DNA of 64,000 nt from an uncultured Lachnospiraceae bacterium (GCA_947626475.1 CANQSK010000001.1:22071-86070), one strand, 5' to 3'; shown: positions 33,873-41,538, counted from the stretch's first letter. Made by a program: numbers and translations. The notes: generated from the letters alone by a model not told the origin.

Positions 33873-35066
33873 TCAGACCAGATATTTCCGGATGAAATAC
33901 GCCGGCGTTCCGCTCCATGCGTGGCAGAAGCTGTTGATCAGACGGTCGCCGTAGGGGGAGGCAAACCGGTCTGACCGGTCGTAGACCTCGTAAAACGTAT
34001 CCGCGCCTTCCCGGGCCATGCCGCCCCAGTAGGAGCGGATCGTATCCGCCGCAATGCCGGTCAGGCCATTCTCCATGAGGGCTTCCACAAAATAGTGGTA
34101 CATGTAGGGAGTCGCCATCTTAACCGGCGGATCCTCCTGTATGAGGCGTTTGAGCAGTTTGCAGTTCTTCTCCCGGTCGAAAACCTCAGCCAGGACGAAC
34201 CATACCTGGGAAGCCCAGGAAAACTGCCGTCTTTTGCCGCTTACAAAGAGTCCGGTCTCCGCATCCCACAGACAGGACAGGGCTTCCTCCGTGACCAGAT
34301 CCGCCTGACGTCCGTAATATTCCGCCTTCTGACTGTCCTTCAGCCACAGGGCCATCTGCCGCGCCTGCTTCAGGGCGTAGATCAGGATCGCCTGGGCACC
34401 GGCCTGCTTGTTCAGTCCTTCGCCCCAGTCAAGAAAACACCACCAGGTTTCCCTGTCCCGCACCACGCCCCGTTCGTCCAGCTCAGCCAGGGACAGCTCA
34501 ATCTGCCGTTCCGCCGTGGGGAACAGCTCCCGCAGCGTCTCCATATCCTCTGTCTCCTTGCCTCTGACGATCAGCTTATATTTGGGGGAGGTGTCGATCA
34601 CGCTGATTTCCAGGTAGCGGAAGGCGTACCGGCGGGGCAGCCGCACCTCAGCCGGGAGCACGTCTATATGGAGATATTCCTCCTGGAGCCAGCTGCGGCT
34701 GATATCGCCGTGATAACCGGCGAAATCCCTTCCCATTTCATAGGGGATCTCTCTCAGCCTGATCCGCAGATAGGCGGGCGAGTCCTGGGGACTTCCCACT
34801 GATTCCAGGCGCAGGGCGATATATCCCATATGATGACCGCCGAAATCCAGGCACACGGACTCTCCCCTTACGAGGGCCCGCCGGGAAAGATCGTCTGCCT
34901 CTCCCGCCGGCTCCGCCGCAAAATCATCCCCCTGCTTACAGATCCGAACCAGGCGGACTGGACTGACGCGTCTTTCGGAAAGCTTCGGCTTTAGGGCCTC
35001 AGCCTTCTCTAAAAAAACAGGATTTACGGTCATCTTAAAATCGGGAATGCTGTTGATAATGTCCAT
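33873..35066 (-). CDS. GH78 alpha-L-rhamnosidase-like protein with an internal deletion
   Basis: 397 residues. Residues 1-167 are the N-terminal beta domains typical of family 78 glycoside hydrolases of this group (LVRICKQGDDFAAEP, CLDFGGHHMGYIALR, RYAFRYLEISVIDTSP). From about 175 to the end is the second half of the six-hairpin barrel (LFPTAERQIELSLAELDERG, WWCFLDWGEGLN, MVTPYMYH-like ATPYMYHYFVEA, SFCHAWSGTPAYF). The part in between, with the acidic catalytic motif around DGPxRDRxxWxGDL, is missing: about 100-130 residues deleted in frame near 34545-34565. It is therefore probably inactive. Confidence 0.8.
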   Translation of the reverse strand: MDIINSIPDFKMTVNPVFLEKAEALKPKLSERRVSPVRLVRICKQGDDFAAEPAGEADDLSRRALVRGESVCLDFGGHHMGYIALRLESVGSPQDSPAYLRIRLREIPYEMGRDFAGYHGDISRSWLQEEYLHIDVLPAEVRLPRRYAFRYLEISVIDTSPKYKLIVRGKETEDMETLRELFPTAERQIELSLAELDERGVVRDRETWWCFLDWGEGLNKQAGAQAILIYALKQARQMALWLKDSQKAEYYGRQADLVTEEALSCLWDAETGLFVSGKRRQFSWASQVWFVLAEVFDREKNCKLLKRLIQEDPPVKMATPYMYHYFVEALMENGLTGIAADTIRSYWGGMAREGADTFYEVYDRSDRFASPYGDRLINSFCHAWSGTPAYFIRKYLV

Positions 35067-35081
35067 ATGCGTCTCCTCCCA

Positions 35082-36158
35082 TTACGGCGTGGGAATCAGG
35101 ACCGACAGCCGGAACCACCCGTCCCCGGCGTCTGTCTGCATGGAACCGCCGTGCCGGTCCGTGATCATCTTCATGCTTTTGATCCCATATCCGTGAAAAT
35201 TCTTGTCTTCTTTTGACGTCTCAGCCGGAAGCCCGTTCCGAAAACGGATCTCTCCCTCATATCGGTTTTCCACACGAATGCGGAGAAAGCCCTTGTGCTG
35301 TCCGATGGAGACCGACACCAGCCTCTCCCCATCGGAGACGCCGCTTTTCAGATAGGTGATCTGGTGCTTCAGGTCATGATATTTGCGGTTGACCAGATCG
35401 ATGCTCTCCTCTGTGACCCGGTAATTCTCATACTGCTGCTCCACCACATGCTGAAGGCTGTCGATCTCCTTCTGCCGCAGGGCTTCCTGAATGACCATCC
35501 GGTAGCTGAACAGGATCGCCAGACCTCCAAGGTCGGTCAGGGTGTGGATGGTAAAGATCTCCTCCGTCAGCTGGCCGCTGAAGGGGGTGTTTTTCAGCAC
35601 GTAGCTGATGTTGCTTAGTGCAAAAGCGATCACCGTAACGGAAAAGACAGGCAGAAGGTGTCTTTTGGTGATCACAAGAGATTCGTTGGATTCCTGAAAA
35701 CGGCGCTCCAGCTTATACAGGATCCCGAAAACGCTGCCGTGGCAGACAACCAGAAAAAGCAGGTTGGTCCACAGTCTAAGCGGGATCCCCAGCTCCGTAA
35801 GGCCGTAATAAAAGAGCTGCCATTCCAGGGACGCGGCAAACTCTCCCATGATAAAGGCCTGGGCCGTGAAATAAACTGTATTCAGAATGGGTATGGAACA
35901 GGAACTGAAGATCATAAGAAAGATCAGGCCCACATCTACCAGCATGCAGGAGATGAACCATGCCTGCGGCACCAGATTGGTCAAAGTCATAAAGACCCCC
36001 ATAAAAGCCCAGAGTCCGAAGAAGACAAACAGTCGGCGTCTGAACGGCTCCTTATGCCGGTTCAGCCAGACGTAAAGAAAAGCGCTTAACCCGTAAGCAA
36101 GCGCATAGTAAATCCCAGGCGTATTCGTCAGATCTCCATTCGATCTATACATGAGCAA
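35082..36158 (-). CDS. GHKL sensor histidine kinase (AgrC-like) lacking its N-box
   Basis: 358 residues. Six hydrophobic helices in residues 15-220 form an AgrC-type membrane sensor, then a coiled coil and the H-box KYHDLKHQI (phospho-acceptor His near 261-265). In intact relatives a dimerisation segment and the ATP-binding N-box (LDNAIE type) follow; here the chain jumps at residues 271-279 directly to SVSIGQHKGFLRIRVEN and the G-box HGYGIKSM. About 80-100 residues are missing in frame. Without the N-box it should not bind ATP. It follows the broken LytTR gene, its natural partner. Confidence 0.8.
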   Translation of the reverse strand: MLMYRSNGDLTNTPGIYYALAYGLSAFLYVWLNRHKEPFRRRLFVFFGLWAFMGVFMTLTNLVPQAWFISCMLVDVGLIFLMIFSSCSIPILNTVYFTAQAFIMGEFAASLEWQLFYYGLTELGIPLRLWTNLLFLVVCHGSVFGILYKLERRFQESNESLVITKRHLLPVFSVTVIAFALSNISYVLKNTPFSGQLTEEIFTIHTLTDLGGLAILFSYRMVIQEALRQKEIDSLQHVVEQQYENYRVTEESIDLVNRKYHDLKHQITYLKSGVSDGERLVSVSIGQHKGFLRIRVENRYEGEIRFRNGLPAETSKEDKNFHGYGIKSMKMITDRHGGSMQTDAGDGWFRLSVLIPTP

Positions 36159-36184
36159 GTACTCCTCTCATACGTTACGCTCGG

Positions 36185-36475
36185 TTATCCGTTGATAAAC
36201 TGGTTCAAGGCGTCCATAAACTCCTTTTTGTGAGTGTGGCCACCGTTATCATATCCTTTCCCACCTGGACGTCATAACCGGAAACACCGTCCACAAAAGC
36301 CAGATTTACCAGATAGCCCTTGTTGCACCGAAAGAAGCCCTCTCCCCTCAGTTCTTCCACCACATCCCGGATGGCGCCCTTGGCCGTGAAATCGCCGTCT
36401 GTCATATGGAACGTCAGGTCGTGATCCCGCACTTCCACGAAGCGGATGTTCTGCACCTCCAGCTGCCGCTGTTCC
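36185..36475 (-). pseudogene. LytTR response regulator, 3' fragment with frameshift
   Basis: Only the LytTR DNA-binding domain remains (LEVQNIRFVEVRDHDLTFH, GEGFFRCNKGYLVNLAFVDG). The receiver domain is gone: near 36475 the reading frame passes into a GH3 glucosidase fragment. Near 36235 a small indel shifts the frame; the proper ending HKKEFMDALNQFING, with stop at 36185, is read in another frame. It was the partner of the GHKL kinase just downstream. Confidence 0.8.
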
Positions 36476-36479
36476 GTCT

Positions 36480-36997
36480 GTGGAAGCCAGCAGCTGATCG
36501 GTGTACATGGAGGCGGGAATCTCGCCCACCATGTAAACAGCGGGCTGCTCCCAGGTCGCTTCAAAGGATGGAACCAGACCGGCGCCGGGGAAGAAGGTGG
36601 TCCTCGTGTAGGCAAAGGCCTCGTCGCTGGCGTACAGCCCGATCATATCCTGGTTCAGCTGAAATCCTCTGGATCCCAGCGCTCCCATAATATCCGCGTT
36701 TTCCTGCCCGTCCGCAGCTGCCGCGGTGGAACCGATCATGCCGCCCCGGGCCGGGAACAGGGAGTTATGGCCCCAGACCGTCACCGGCTCGGACGCCGGA
36801 TCCATGGGAAGGGCCTGGTTCTCATTTTTTAAAAGCACAGTGCCCTCTCCGCTGATCTGAGTCGCCAGATCGATCTTGGCGGCAACCAGGTCGGAAAGGC
36901 TGCTGAACTCGGATTTATAATAATAGGTGTCCTGGGCGGCATCCCCCGTCTCTACCAGCCTCATGCTACTTGTGATTTTATCATTTCGGGGAACCAA
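36480..36997 (-). pseudogene. GH3 beta-glucosidase, N-terminal fragment
   Basis: About 160 codons of a family 3 glycoside hydrolase: LATQISGEGTVLLKNENQAL, VTVWGHNSLFPARGG, EQPAVYMVGEIPAS. The signal or membrane anchor usual for this subgroup is absent at the start, and the frame breaks at about 36470-36480 into the LytTR fragment, so most of the enzyme is lost. The only in-frame start upstream is a weak TTG at 36997. Confidence 0.78.
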
Positions 36998-37044
36998 TGA
37001 TCATTGTCCCCCCATATTCTTACACAGCATCCCGATCCGGCCGG

Positions 37045-38268
37045 TCAGGCCAGATCAAAGGAAATAAAATCAAAGGTTCCCTTGCCTACAATGCTGAAGT
37101 ACAATGCCTCCTTCTCTCTCAGGCCTTCCGGAAGCTTCCCGGAAAACTTATGAGCCGTCTTGCAGGTCTTGACCGGAATGCGGCAGATGACATCGCCCTT
37201 CTCTTCCTTCCGGACGACGACGGCGCACTCTCCGTAGCCCTGAAGCTCCACCCGGATCTTCGTCGCTTCGCGCAGGTCAAAATACTTGAATCCCACGGTG
37301 CAGTCGGTGCAGAAGTTGGACACGTACTGGTCCGGCCCCTCTTCCCTGTCGCCGCCCTTCTGCGTCAGGAAGGGATTCAGTCCCTTGCGGTATTTGACCG
37401 TGGACATAAACTGAGTCCCGTTCTTTCCGTAGACGTTGCAGGCTATGTAAGTGGGATAATGGCCTTTTCCGGCCAGGGGTTTCCCGTTCAGGCCGCAGGA
37501 GGTCATTTCCGCCTGGTAGAATTTTCCGTCCTCAAAGCGGATCTGCTCCGCGCAGGCCGATGTCGCTGCAGCTTACCAGAATGCCGCCGTATGTAAACCC
37601 TTCCGTGGGTTTGTCACTGACCGCGTAGCAGAGGTTGTGACTGTTTAAAGAACTGTAGATGAAATAATATTTTCCGTTAAATTTACGCATGGAGCTGGCT
37701 TCGCCGAAGGGCTGCTCCTCATAGGGCGTTCCTTTGGCCTCCTGGCCCGTAAGCACGCCGATATAGTGGAGATCATCCCCGGAGATAACCGTAAGCATGT
37801 CCTTCGTGTCAATTCCATCAGGCATCCGGGGTCAAACTGGAAAGGCTCGTTCCGTTTTCCGATGGGAGTACCGTCCTGATATTTGACGTACCCGTAGAAC
37901 TCGTACTTTCCTGCCGGCTCGTCACATACCGCCACGGAAATCATTTTGGTGCCGCCCATGAAATAATACAGATAGTACCGCCCGTCGGGACCCACTACCA
38001 TATCCGGCGCCGAAAGCCCGTTGGTCACGCGGACTCTGGGAGCGGCCGGATCCTGCTCCCTTTTGTAGATGCAGCCGTGATACTTCCAGTTGGCCAGATC
38101 GTCTACAGGGGCGGACCAGCAGACATAGTCGCCGAAACAGAAATTGATCCCGTTGAACAGATCGTGGGAACCATATACGTAGACCCTTCCGTCTACGATA
38201 TGAGGTTCTGCGTCGGGCACATATTCCCAGCTGGGGAGATAGGGATTAAACGCCTGCTTTGCCTTCAT
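37045..38268 (-). pseudogene. GH43-type glycosidase with two frameshifting deletions
   Basis: Originally a family 43 beta-xylosidase/arabinofuranosidase-like enzyme. Segment 1 (38268 to about 37825) starts MKAKQAFNPYLPSWEYVPDA and includes the catalytic-base region DAEPHIVDGRVYVYGSHD. Segment 2 (about 37825-37556) continues in another frame: EASSMRKFNGKYYFIYSS. Segment 3 (about 37552-37045) begins AEQIRFEDGKFYQAEMTSCG and runs to the C-terminus. Compared with the family, about 25-30 residues are missing at the first junction and about 45-50 at the second. AAAAGGAGGGAAATGT and a consensus promoter still precede the start. Confidence 0.82.
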
Positions 38269-38313
38269 ACATTTCCCTCCTTTTGCATAAAAATGATTCT
38301 AAAAATCAGTGCA

Positions 38314-38342
38314 AGTTTATCATGTTGCTACATTCGTGTCAA
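38314..38342 (-). promoter_or_regulatory. Sigma-A promoter of the GH43 island
   Basis: Minus strand TTGACA (38342-38337), 17-base spacer, TAAACT (38319-38314). Transcription would start near 38307, about 40 bases before the GH43 start codon. Confidence 0.75.
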
Positions 38343-38348
38343 TTATGT

Positions 38349-38381
38349 TGACGGGAAATGTGGGTTTTCTGACGGGAAATG
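38349..38381. promoter_or_regulatory. Two direct repeats spaced 21 bp, candidate LytTR sites
   Basis: TGACGGGAAATG at 38349-38360 and again at 38370-38381 (minus strand CATTTCCCGTCA). Spacing is 21 bp, two helical turns, and the nearer copy ends six bases before the -35 box. Paired direct repeats of 9-12 bases at 21-22 bp just upstream of -35 are the hallmark of LytTR (AgrA/VirR) activators, and a LytTR gene is in this island. Confidence 0.6.
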
Positions 38382-38414
38382 ATAAACTGCCCATACACAG
38401 TATGGACAGTTTAT
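38382..38414. promoter_or_regulatory. 15-bp dyad upstream of the direct repeats
   Basis: Arms 38382-38396 and 38400-38414 pair over 15 bases with one mismatch around a 3-base loop. No T run follows on either strand. It may be a second operator or a terminator-like barrier after the lipoprotein gene. Confidence 0.5.
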
Positions 38415-38462
38415 ACAACTTCCTGTATTTACTTTACAGGGATACGGCGGCCGCTTTCTGTT

Positions 38463-39629
38463 TTACCGCCACACATTCACATATTTGGCCAGTTCATAGA
38501 CTCTCTCTTTCGTCATCTCCGCAGCCGTGGAGTCGGCTGCCAGGGGCTGCATGGTTCCGCCCTCGTACTCAGCGGCTGCCTCCTGAACCGCCTGCTCCTT
38601 CTCCGCGATCCAGGTCCGCTCCTCCGCCGTAAGATTGGCCATGCTCTCTTCATCCAGATTCTCCTTCAGGATCGACCAGACTGCATTCAGAGCTTCGTCC
38701 CAGATCGCATAAATCTGCGCGTAGGCCTGGTTCATGTCCGCCTGGCTCATTCCCCCGTTCTGCAGGGACTGCTCCAGACCTGCCGCCGCTTCCTCCGCAT
38801 GGGTGATGATCGCCTCAACCGTGGCGCCGGGTTCCTCCTTCGCTGCCGTCTCGCCGGCCGCGGAAGACGGCTCCGGTTCATACTCATAGGAGCTGAATCC
38901 GTTCTGGGCATTCTCATTGTAGAGGCCGTAAAAGCCCAGTTTCTTCCCGGACACGGACGCCGGATCGTGGTATCCGACCCAGTTCAGAAATTCCTGAGGA
39001 AGGGACGCTGTCTCCGCTCCCGGCAGATACATGTAAATATCTTTGGCGTCTTCCAGGCCATATGATTCGCTGTAGCGGTAAAGGGTTCCGTCAATGACTT
39101 CCTCTCCTGTTTTATAAGGATAATTGATCTGGGCAATCCGGAAACGATAGGTGGTATCGTCCACCTTCTCAGGCGTTGTGAAGCTTCCGTTATAATCGCT
39201 GTAATACAGGACCCCATAGGGATGATTTTCCCCGGTATCCCCCATATCAGAATCCTGGAAATGTCCGGTGAACGTCCCGTCCGCCTTGATGTGCAGCACT
39301 TCGTACCATCCGCCCGCACCACTGCTGAAGTAAAATTCCATATCGGTCACATCCCCAAAGGAGAATCCCCCGGCCTCCATCTTCTGATCATCCGCGGAGG
39401 ATTCCGGCGGCGTCTCCTGCGATTCCGGCGCTGCCGCCGGATCTGCCGGCGTCTTTTCCGGATTCCCCGCTTTCGTCGTTACCTCCGGTACGGTCTCTTC
39501 TGAGACGATCACCCCGGAACCGCTCTGCGAAGCCGATACCGGTTCATATTTCTTTCCGCAGCCGGCAAGAACAGACGCTGCCAGAATAACTGCCGTCATC
39601 CCTACACACAAGCCCTGCTTCCTCTTCAT
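38463..39629 (-). CDS. Lipoprotein with LprI-like (DUF1311) domain
   Basis: Surface lipoprotein of 388 residues. Lipobox LAGC with lipidated Cys about residue 24, a Ser/Pro/Glu-rich linker to about 95, a middle beta-rich domain (MEFYFSSGAGGWYEVLHIKA), and a C-terminal helical domain resembling LprI/DUF1311 (MNQAYAQIYAIWDEALNAVW, LTAEERTWIAEKEQAV), a family that in mycobacteria inhibits lysozyme. I chose the ATG at 39629, nine bases after GGAGG. It lies 19 bases downstream of the threonine aldolase gene, probably on its transcript. Confidence 0.8.
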   Translation of the reverse strand: MKRKQGLCVGMTAVILAASVLAGCGKKYEPVSASQSGSGVIVSEETVPEVTTKAGNPEKTPADPAAAPESQETPPESSADDQKMEAGGFSFGDVTDMEFYFSSGAGGWYEVLHIKADGTFTGHFQDSDMGDTGENHPYGVLYYSDYNGSFTTPEKVDDTTYRFRIAQINYPYKTGEEVIDGTLYRYSESYGLEDAKDIYMYLPGAETASLPQEFLNWVGYHDPASVSGKKLGFYGLYNENAQNGFSSYEYEPEPSSAAGETAAKEEPGATVEAIITHAEEAAAGLEQSLQNGGMSQADMNQAYAQIYAIWDEALNAVWSILKENLDEESMANLTAEERTWIAEKEQAVQEAAAEYEGGTMQPLAADSTAAEMTKERVYELAKYVNVWR

Positions 39630-39648
39630 GTCCATAGCCTCCGCCCTC

Positions 39649-40683
39649 TTATTTTTTTGTCAAAATCTGTTCGAGAATTTCCAGATCTTCCTCTGTCGTG
39701 GACCAGCTCGCAGCCAAACGCACTACGGTGTGATGTTCGTCATACGCCTCCCAAAAACTGACTGCGACTTCCTTCTCGATCTCCTTCAGCCTTTCATTTT
39801 CCAGAATGACAAACTGCTGGTTTGTGGGAGATTCATAGTAGAAGGGCAGACCGGCCCGCTTCAGGACAGCGACCATCTTATCCTTCTGCCGGTTGGCGTG
39901 CCGCCCGTTCTCAAGATACAGATCATCCGTAAACAGGACGTCAAACTGGATTCCCAGAAGACGGCCTTTCGCCAGAAGGGCGCCCCTCTGCTTGGCCATG
40001 GTGAGAAAATGCTCCGGCATATTTCCCTTTGTAAACACAATCGCCTCGCCGCACAATGCCCCCACTTTGGTGCCGCCGATGTAAAAAACATCCGATAATC
40101 CGGCAATATCGGCCATGGTCACATCCGTCTGACTGCTGGTCAGGCCGTAGGAAAGCCGCGCCCCGTCGATATAGAGGGGAATCCCGTAATCCGCGCAGAT
40201 CCCGTGCAGCTCTTCCAGCTCTTTTCTGGAATAAAGGCTTCCGTACTCAGTAGGAAAAGAAATGTAGACCATTCCCGGAAACACCATATGCTCATGGTTG
40301 CCGTCCGCGTAAAAGCCTTCCAGAAACGCTTTCAGCTCTCCCGCGTCCATCTTTCCCATATGTCCGGGAACCGTAAGCACCTTGTGGCCGCTGTACTCGA
40401 TGGCGCCCGCCTCATGGGCGCTCACATGGCCGGTCTCTGCCGCCACCACTCCCTCATAGGATCTTAGCATGGCGGAGATCACCAGCTGATTGGTCTGCGT
40501 CCCGCCCGCGGCAAGATAAACCTGGGCATCGGGACATTCGCATGCCCTGCGGATCTTCTCAATGGCCTGCTGTGTAAATCTGTCGCTTCCGTATCCGGGG
40601 GCGGGCTCCAGGTTGGTCTCCATAAGTTTTTTCAGAATCGCCGGATGGGCCCCGGTGGTATAATCGCTTTCAAATGAAATCAT
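39649..40683 (-). CDS. ltaE: Low-specificity L-threonine aldolase
   Basis: PLP enzyme splitting threonine or allo-threonine to glycine and acetaldehyde, 344 residues. Motifs: MISFESDYTTGAHPAIL at the start, TNQLVISAM, LYIDGARLSYG (PLP-contacting Asp) and the PLP-lysine region YIGGTKVGALCGEA. The ATG at 40683 has GAGGAAAATACC upstream; an open frame to 40752 adds 23 residues covering the promoter-proximal leader. Confidence 0.92.
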   Translation of the reverse strand: MISFESDYTTGAHPAILKKLMETNLEPAPGYGSDRFTQQAIEKIRRACECPDAQVYLAAGGTQTNQLVISAMLRSYEGVVAAETGHVSAHEAGAIEYSGHKVLTVPGHMGKMDAGELKAFLEGFYADGNHEHMVFPGMVYISFPTEYGSLYSRKELEELHGICADYGIPLYIDGARLSYGLTSSQTDVTMADIAGLSDVFYIGGTKVGALCGEAIVFTKGNMPEHFLTMAKQRGALLAKGRLLGIQFDVLFTDDLYLENGRHANRQKDKMVAVLKRAGLPFYYESPTNQQFVILENERLKEIEKEVAVSFWEAYDEHHTVVRLAASWSTTEEDLEILEQILTKK

Positions 40684-40742
40684 GGTATTTTCCTCATCAG
40701 TCACTTTTTCGATGGTTCCCTGGGGAATTATCTTCTCCGGAA

Positions 40743-40771
40743 ATTCTAACACACAAAGTCCATATTTTCAA
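40743..40771 (-). promoter_or_regulatory. ltaE: Promoter of ltaE
   Basis: Minus strand TTGAAA (40771-40766), 17 bases, TAGAAT (40748-40743). Confidence 0.65.
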
Positions 40772-40816
40772 TAGGCCGCTTGCGCTCAAAAGCTTCGGTA
40801 AACCGCAATTTTGTAC

Positions 40817-40845
40817 TTGAAATCTCTCCGATTATCGCATATAAT
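40817..40845 (+). promoter_or_regulatory. Promoter of antisense RNA, unit C
   Basis: TTGAAA (40817-40822), 17-base spacer, TATAAT (40840-40845). Confidence 0.8.
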
Positions 40846-40851
40846 ATGCTT

Positions 40852-40958
40852 ATCAAGACAGCCGGAAGGTGAATGCAGGTCACCTGTCCCGGTAGAATAT
40901 CAAAGGTTAAGAAGCAGCCGTCGACTCCCCAAGAGCAAGACGGCTATTTCTTATTCTT
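40852..40958 (+). ncRNA. Putative antitoxin RNA, unit C
   Basis: About 107 bases from the promoter at 40817-40845 to the terminator AGCCGTC/GACGGCT (40916-40922 with 40939-40945) and the tail ATTTCTTATTCTT. Its 3' end is antisense to the last codons of the toxin gene, which ends at 40944. An internal stem pairs CCGGAAGGTG with CACCTGTCCCGG. Confidence 0.65.
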
Positions 40959-41027
40959 CAAACTCAGAACTGCACAGATCAACAAACCAATGGTCAGTAT
41001 CACCATAAATTCTTCGTATGTACTCAT
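40944..41027 (-). CDS. Putative holin-like toxin peptide, unit C
   Basis: 27 residues, MSTYEEFMVILTIGLLICAV followed by LSLKNKK: one hydrophobic helix and a basic tail, as in Hol_Tox-type peptides with the MSTYE start. AAGGTGGTGATT precedes the ATG. Its stop codon lies inside the terminator of the convergent small RNA. It is 318 bases from its sister gene. Confidence 0.78.
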   Translation of the reverse strand: MSTYEEFMVILTIGLLICAVLSLKNKK

Positions 41028-41134
41028 AATAATCACCACCTTCCAGCAAGACTCGGAACGGGATGAGAGCACGTCCTCCGGCTGCCCGGATAAACATATT
41101 ATGTTGTCTCAGATAATCTCCTATAATTTTGTAC

Positions 41135-41163
41135 TTGAAATCTCTTCGATTATCGCATATAAT
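41135..41163 (+). promoter_or_regulatory. Promoter of antisense RNA, unit D
   Basis: TTGAAA (41135-41140), 17-base spacer, TATAAT (41158-41163). Confidence 0.8.
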
Positions 41164-41169
41164 ATGCTT

Positions 41170-41272
41170 ATCAAGACAGCCGGAAGGAAGGTCACTTCTT
41201 CCTGTTCTGGCGATTCAAGACACTAAGTAAGCTGCCTATCCGGCCAAGGGAACAGGCAGCTTATTTATTTTT
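41170..41272 (+). ncRNA. Putative antitoxin RNA, unit D
   Basis: About 103 bases ending in a 9-bp terminator stem AAGCTGCCT/AGGCAGCTT (41229-41237 with 41254-41262) and TATTTATTTTT. The last 12 bases are antisense to the toxin gene end. The internal stem is rebuilt from different bases (GGAAGGAAG with CTTCTTCC), so structure is kept while sequence changes relative to unit C. Confidence 0.65.
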
Positions 41273-41341
41273 CATATTCAGAACAGAAACCAGCAATAGA
41301 CTAAAAGTCAGTATCACCATAAATTCCTCGTATGTACTCAT
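41261..41341 (-). CDS. Putative holin-like toxin peptide, unit D
   Basis: 26 residues: MSTYEEFMVILTFSLLLVSV then LNMKNK. The first 12 residues equal unit C, the hydrophobic part differs but stays hydrophobic, and the tail is basic. AAAGGGGAATGTTT precedes the ATG. The divergence compared with the identical A/B pair indicates an older duplication. Confidence 0.78.
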   Translation of the reverse strand: MSTYEEFMVILTFSLLLVSVLNMKNK

Positions 41342-41538
41342 AAACATTCCCCTTTCTGCAAGACTCAGAGCAGGAAAATTGCCGCCTCCGGCTGCCCGGA
41401 TAAACATATTATGTTGTCACGTAATCACATGGATTCAAATATGAAATTATGAATACCGGAATATAACTGATTGATGTATACCTCTTCACCTATTTTTATC
41501 ATAAATACCGGTTAAAATCAATACTTTATTCAAAATAA

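Larger units (their letters stand above)
40807..41108. repeat. Tandem repeat unit C (second-type toxin/antisense-RNA cassette)
   Basis: First of two diverged tandem units (the second is 41125-41418). Both run from AATTTTGTACTTGAAATCTC to AAACATATTATGTTGTC. Each contains a plus-strand small-RNA gene and a minus-strand 26-27-residue peptide gene. Unrelated in sequence to units A and B but with the same layout. Confidence 0.85.
41125..41418. repeat. Tandem repeat unit D (second-type toxin/antisense-RNA cassette)
   Basis: Second copy of the unit at 40807-41108. Promoter and 5' element are nearly identical, the middle has diverged. The AT-rich stretch 41419-41538 beyond it holds nothing I recognise. 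Confidence 0.85.

Noticed and set aside
36272-36997. A real 241-residue protein starting MVPRNDKITSS
   Set aside because: It starts with a weak TTG, matches the middle of a GH3 enzyme and then runs out of frame through a LytTR domain; it is a deletion scar.
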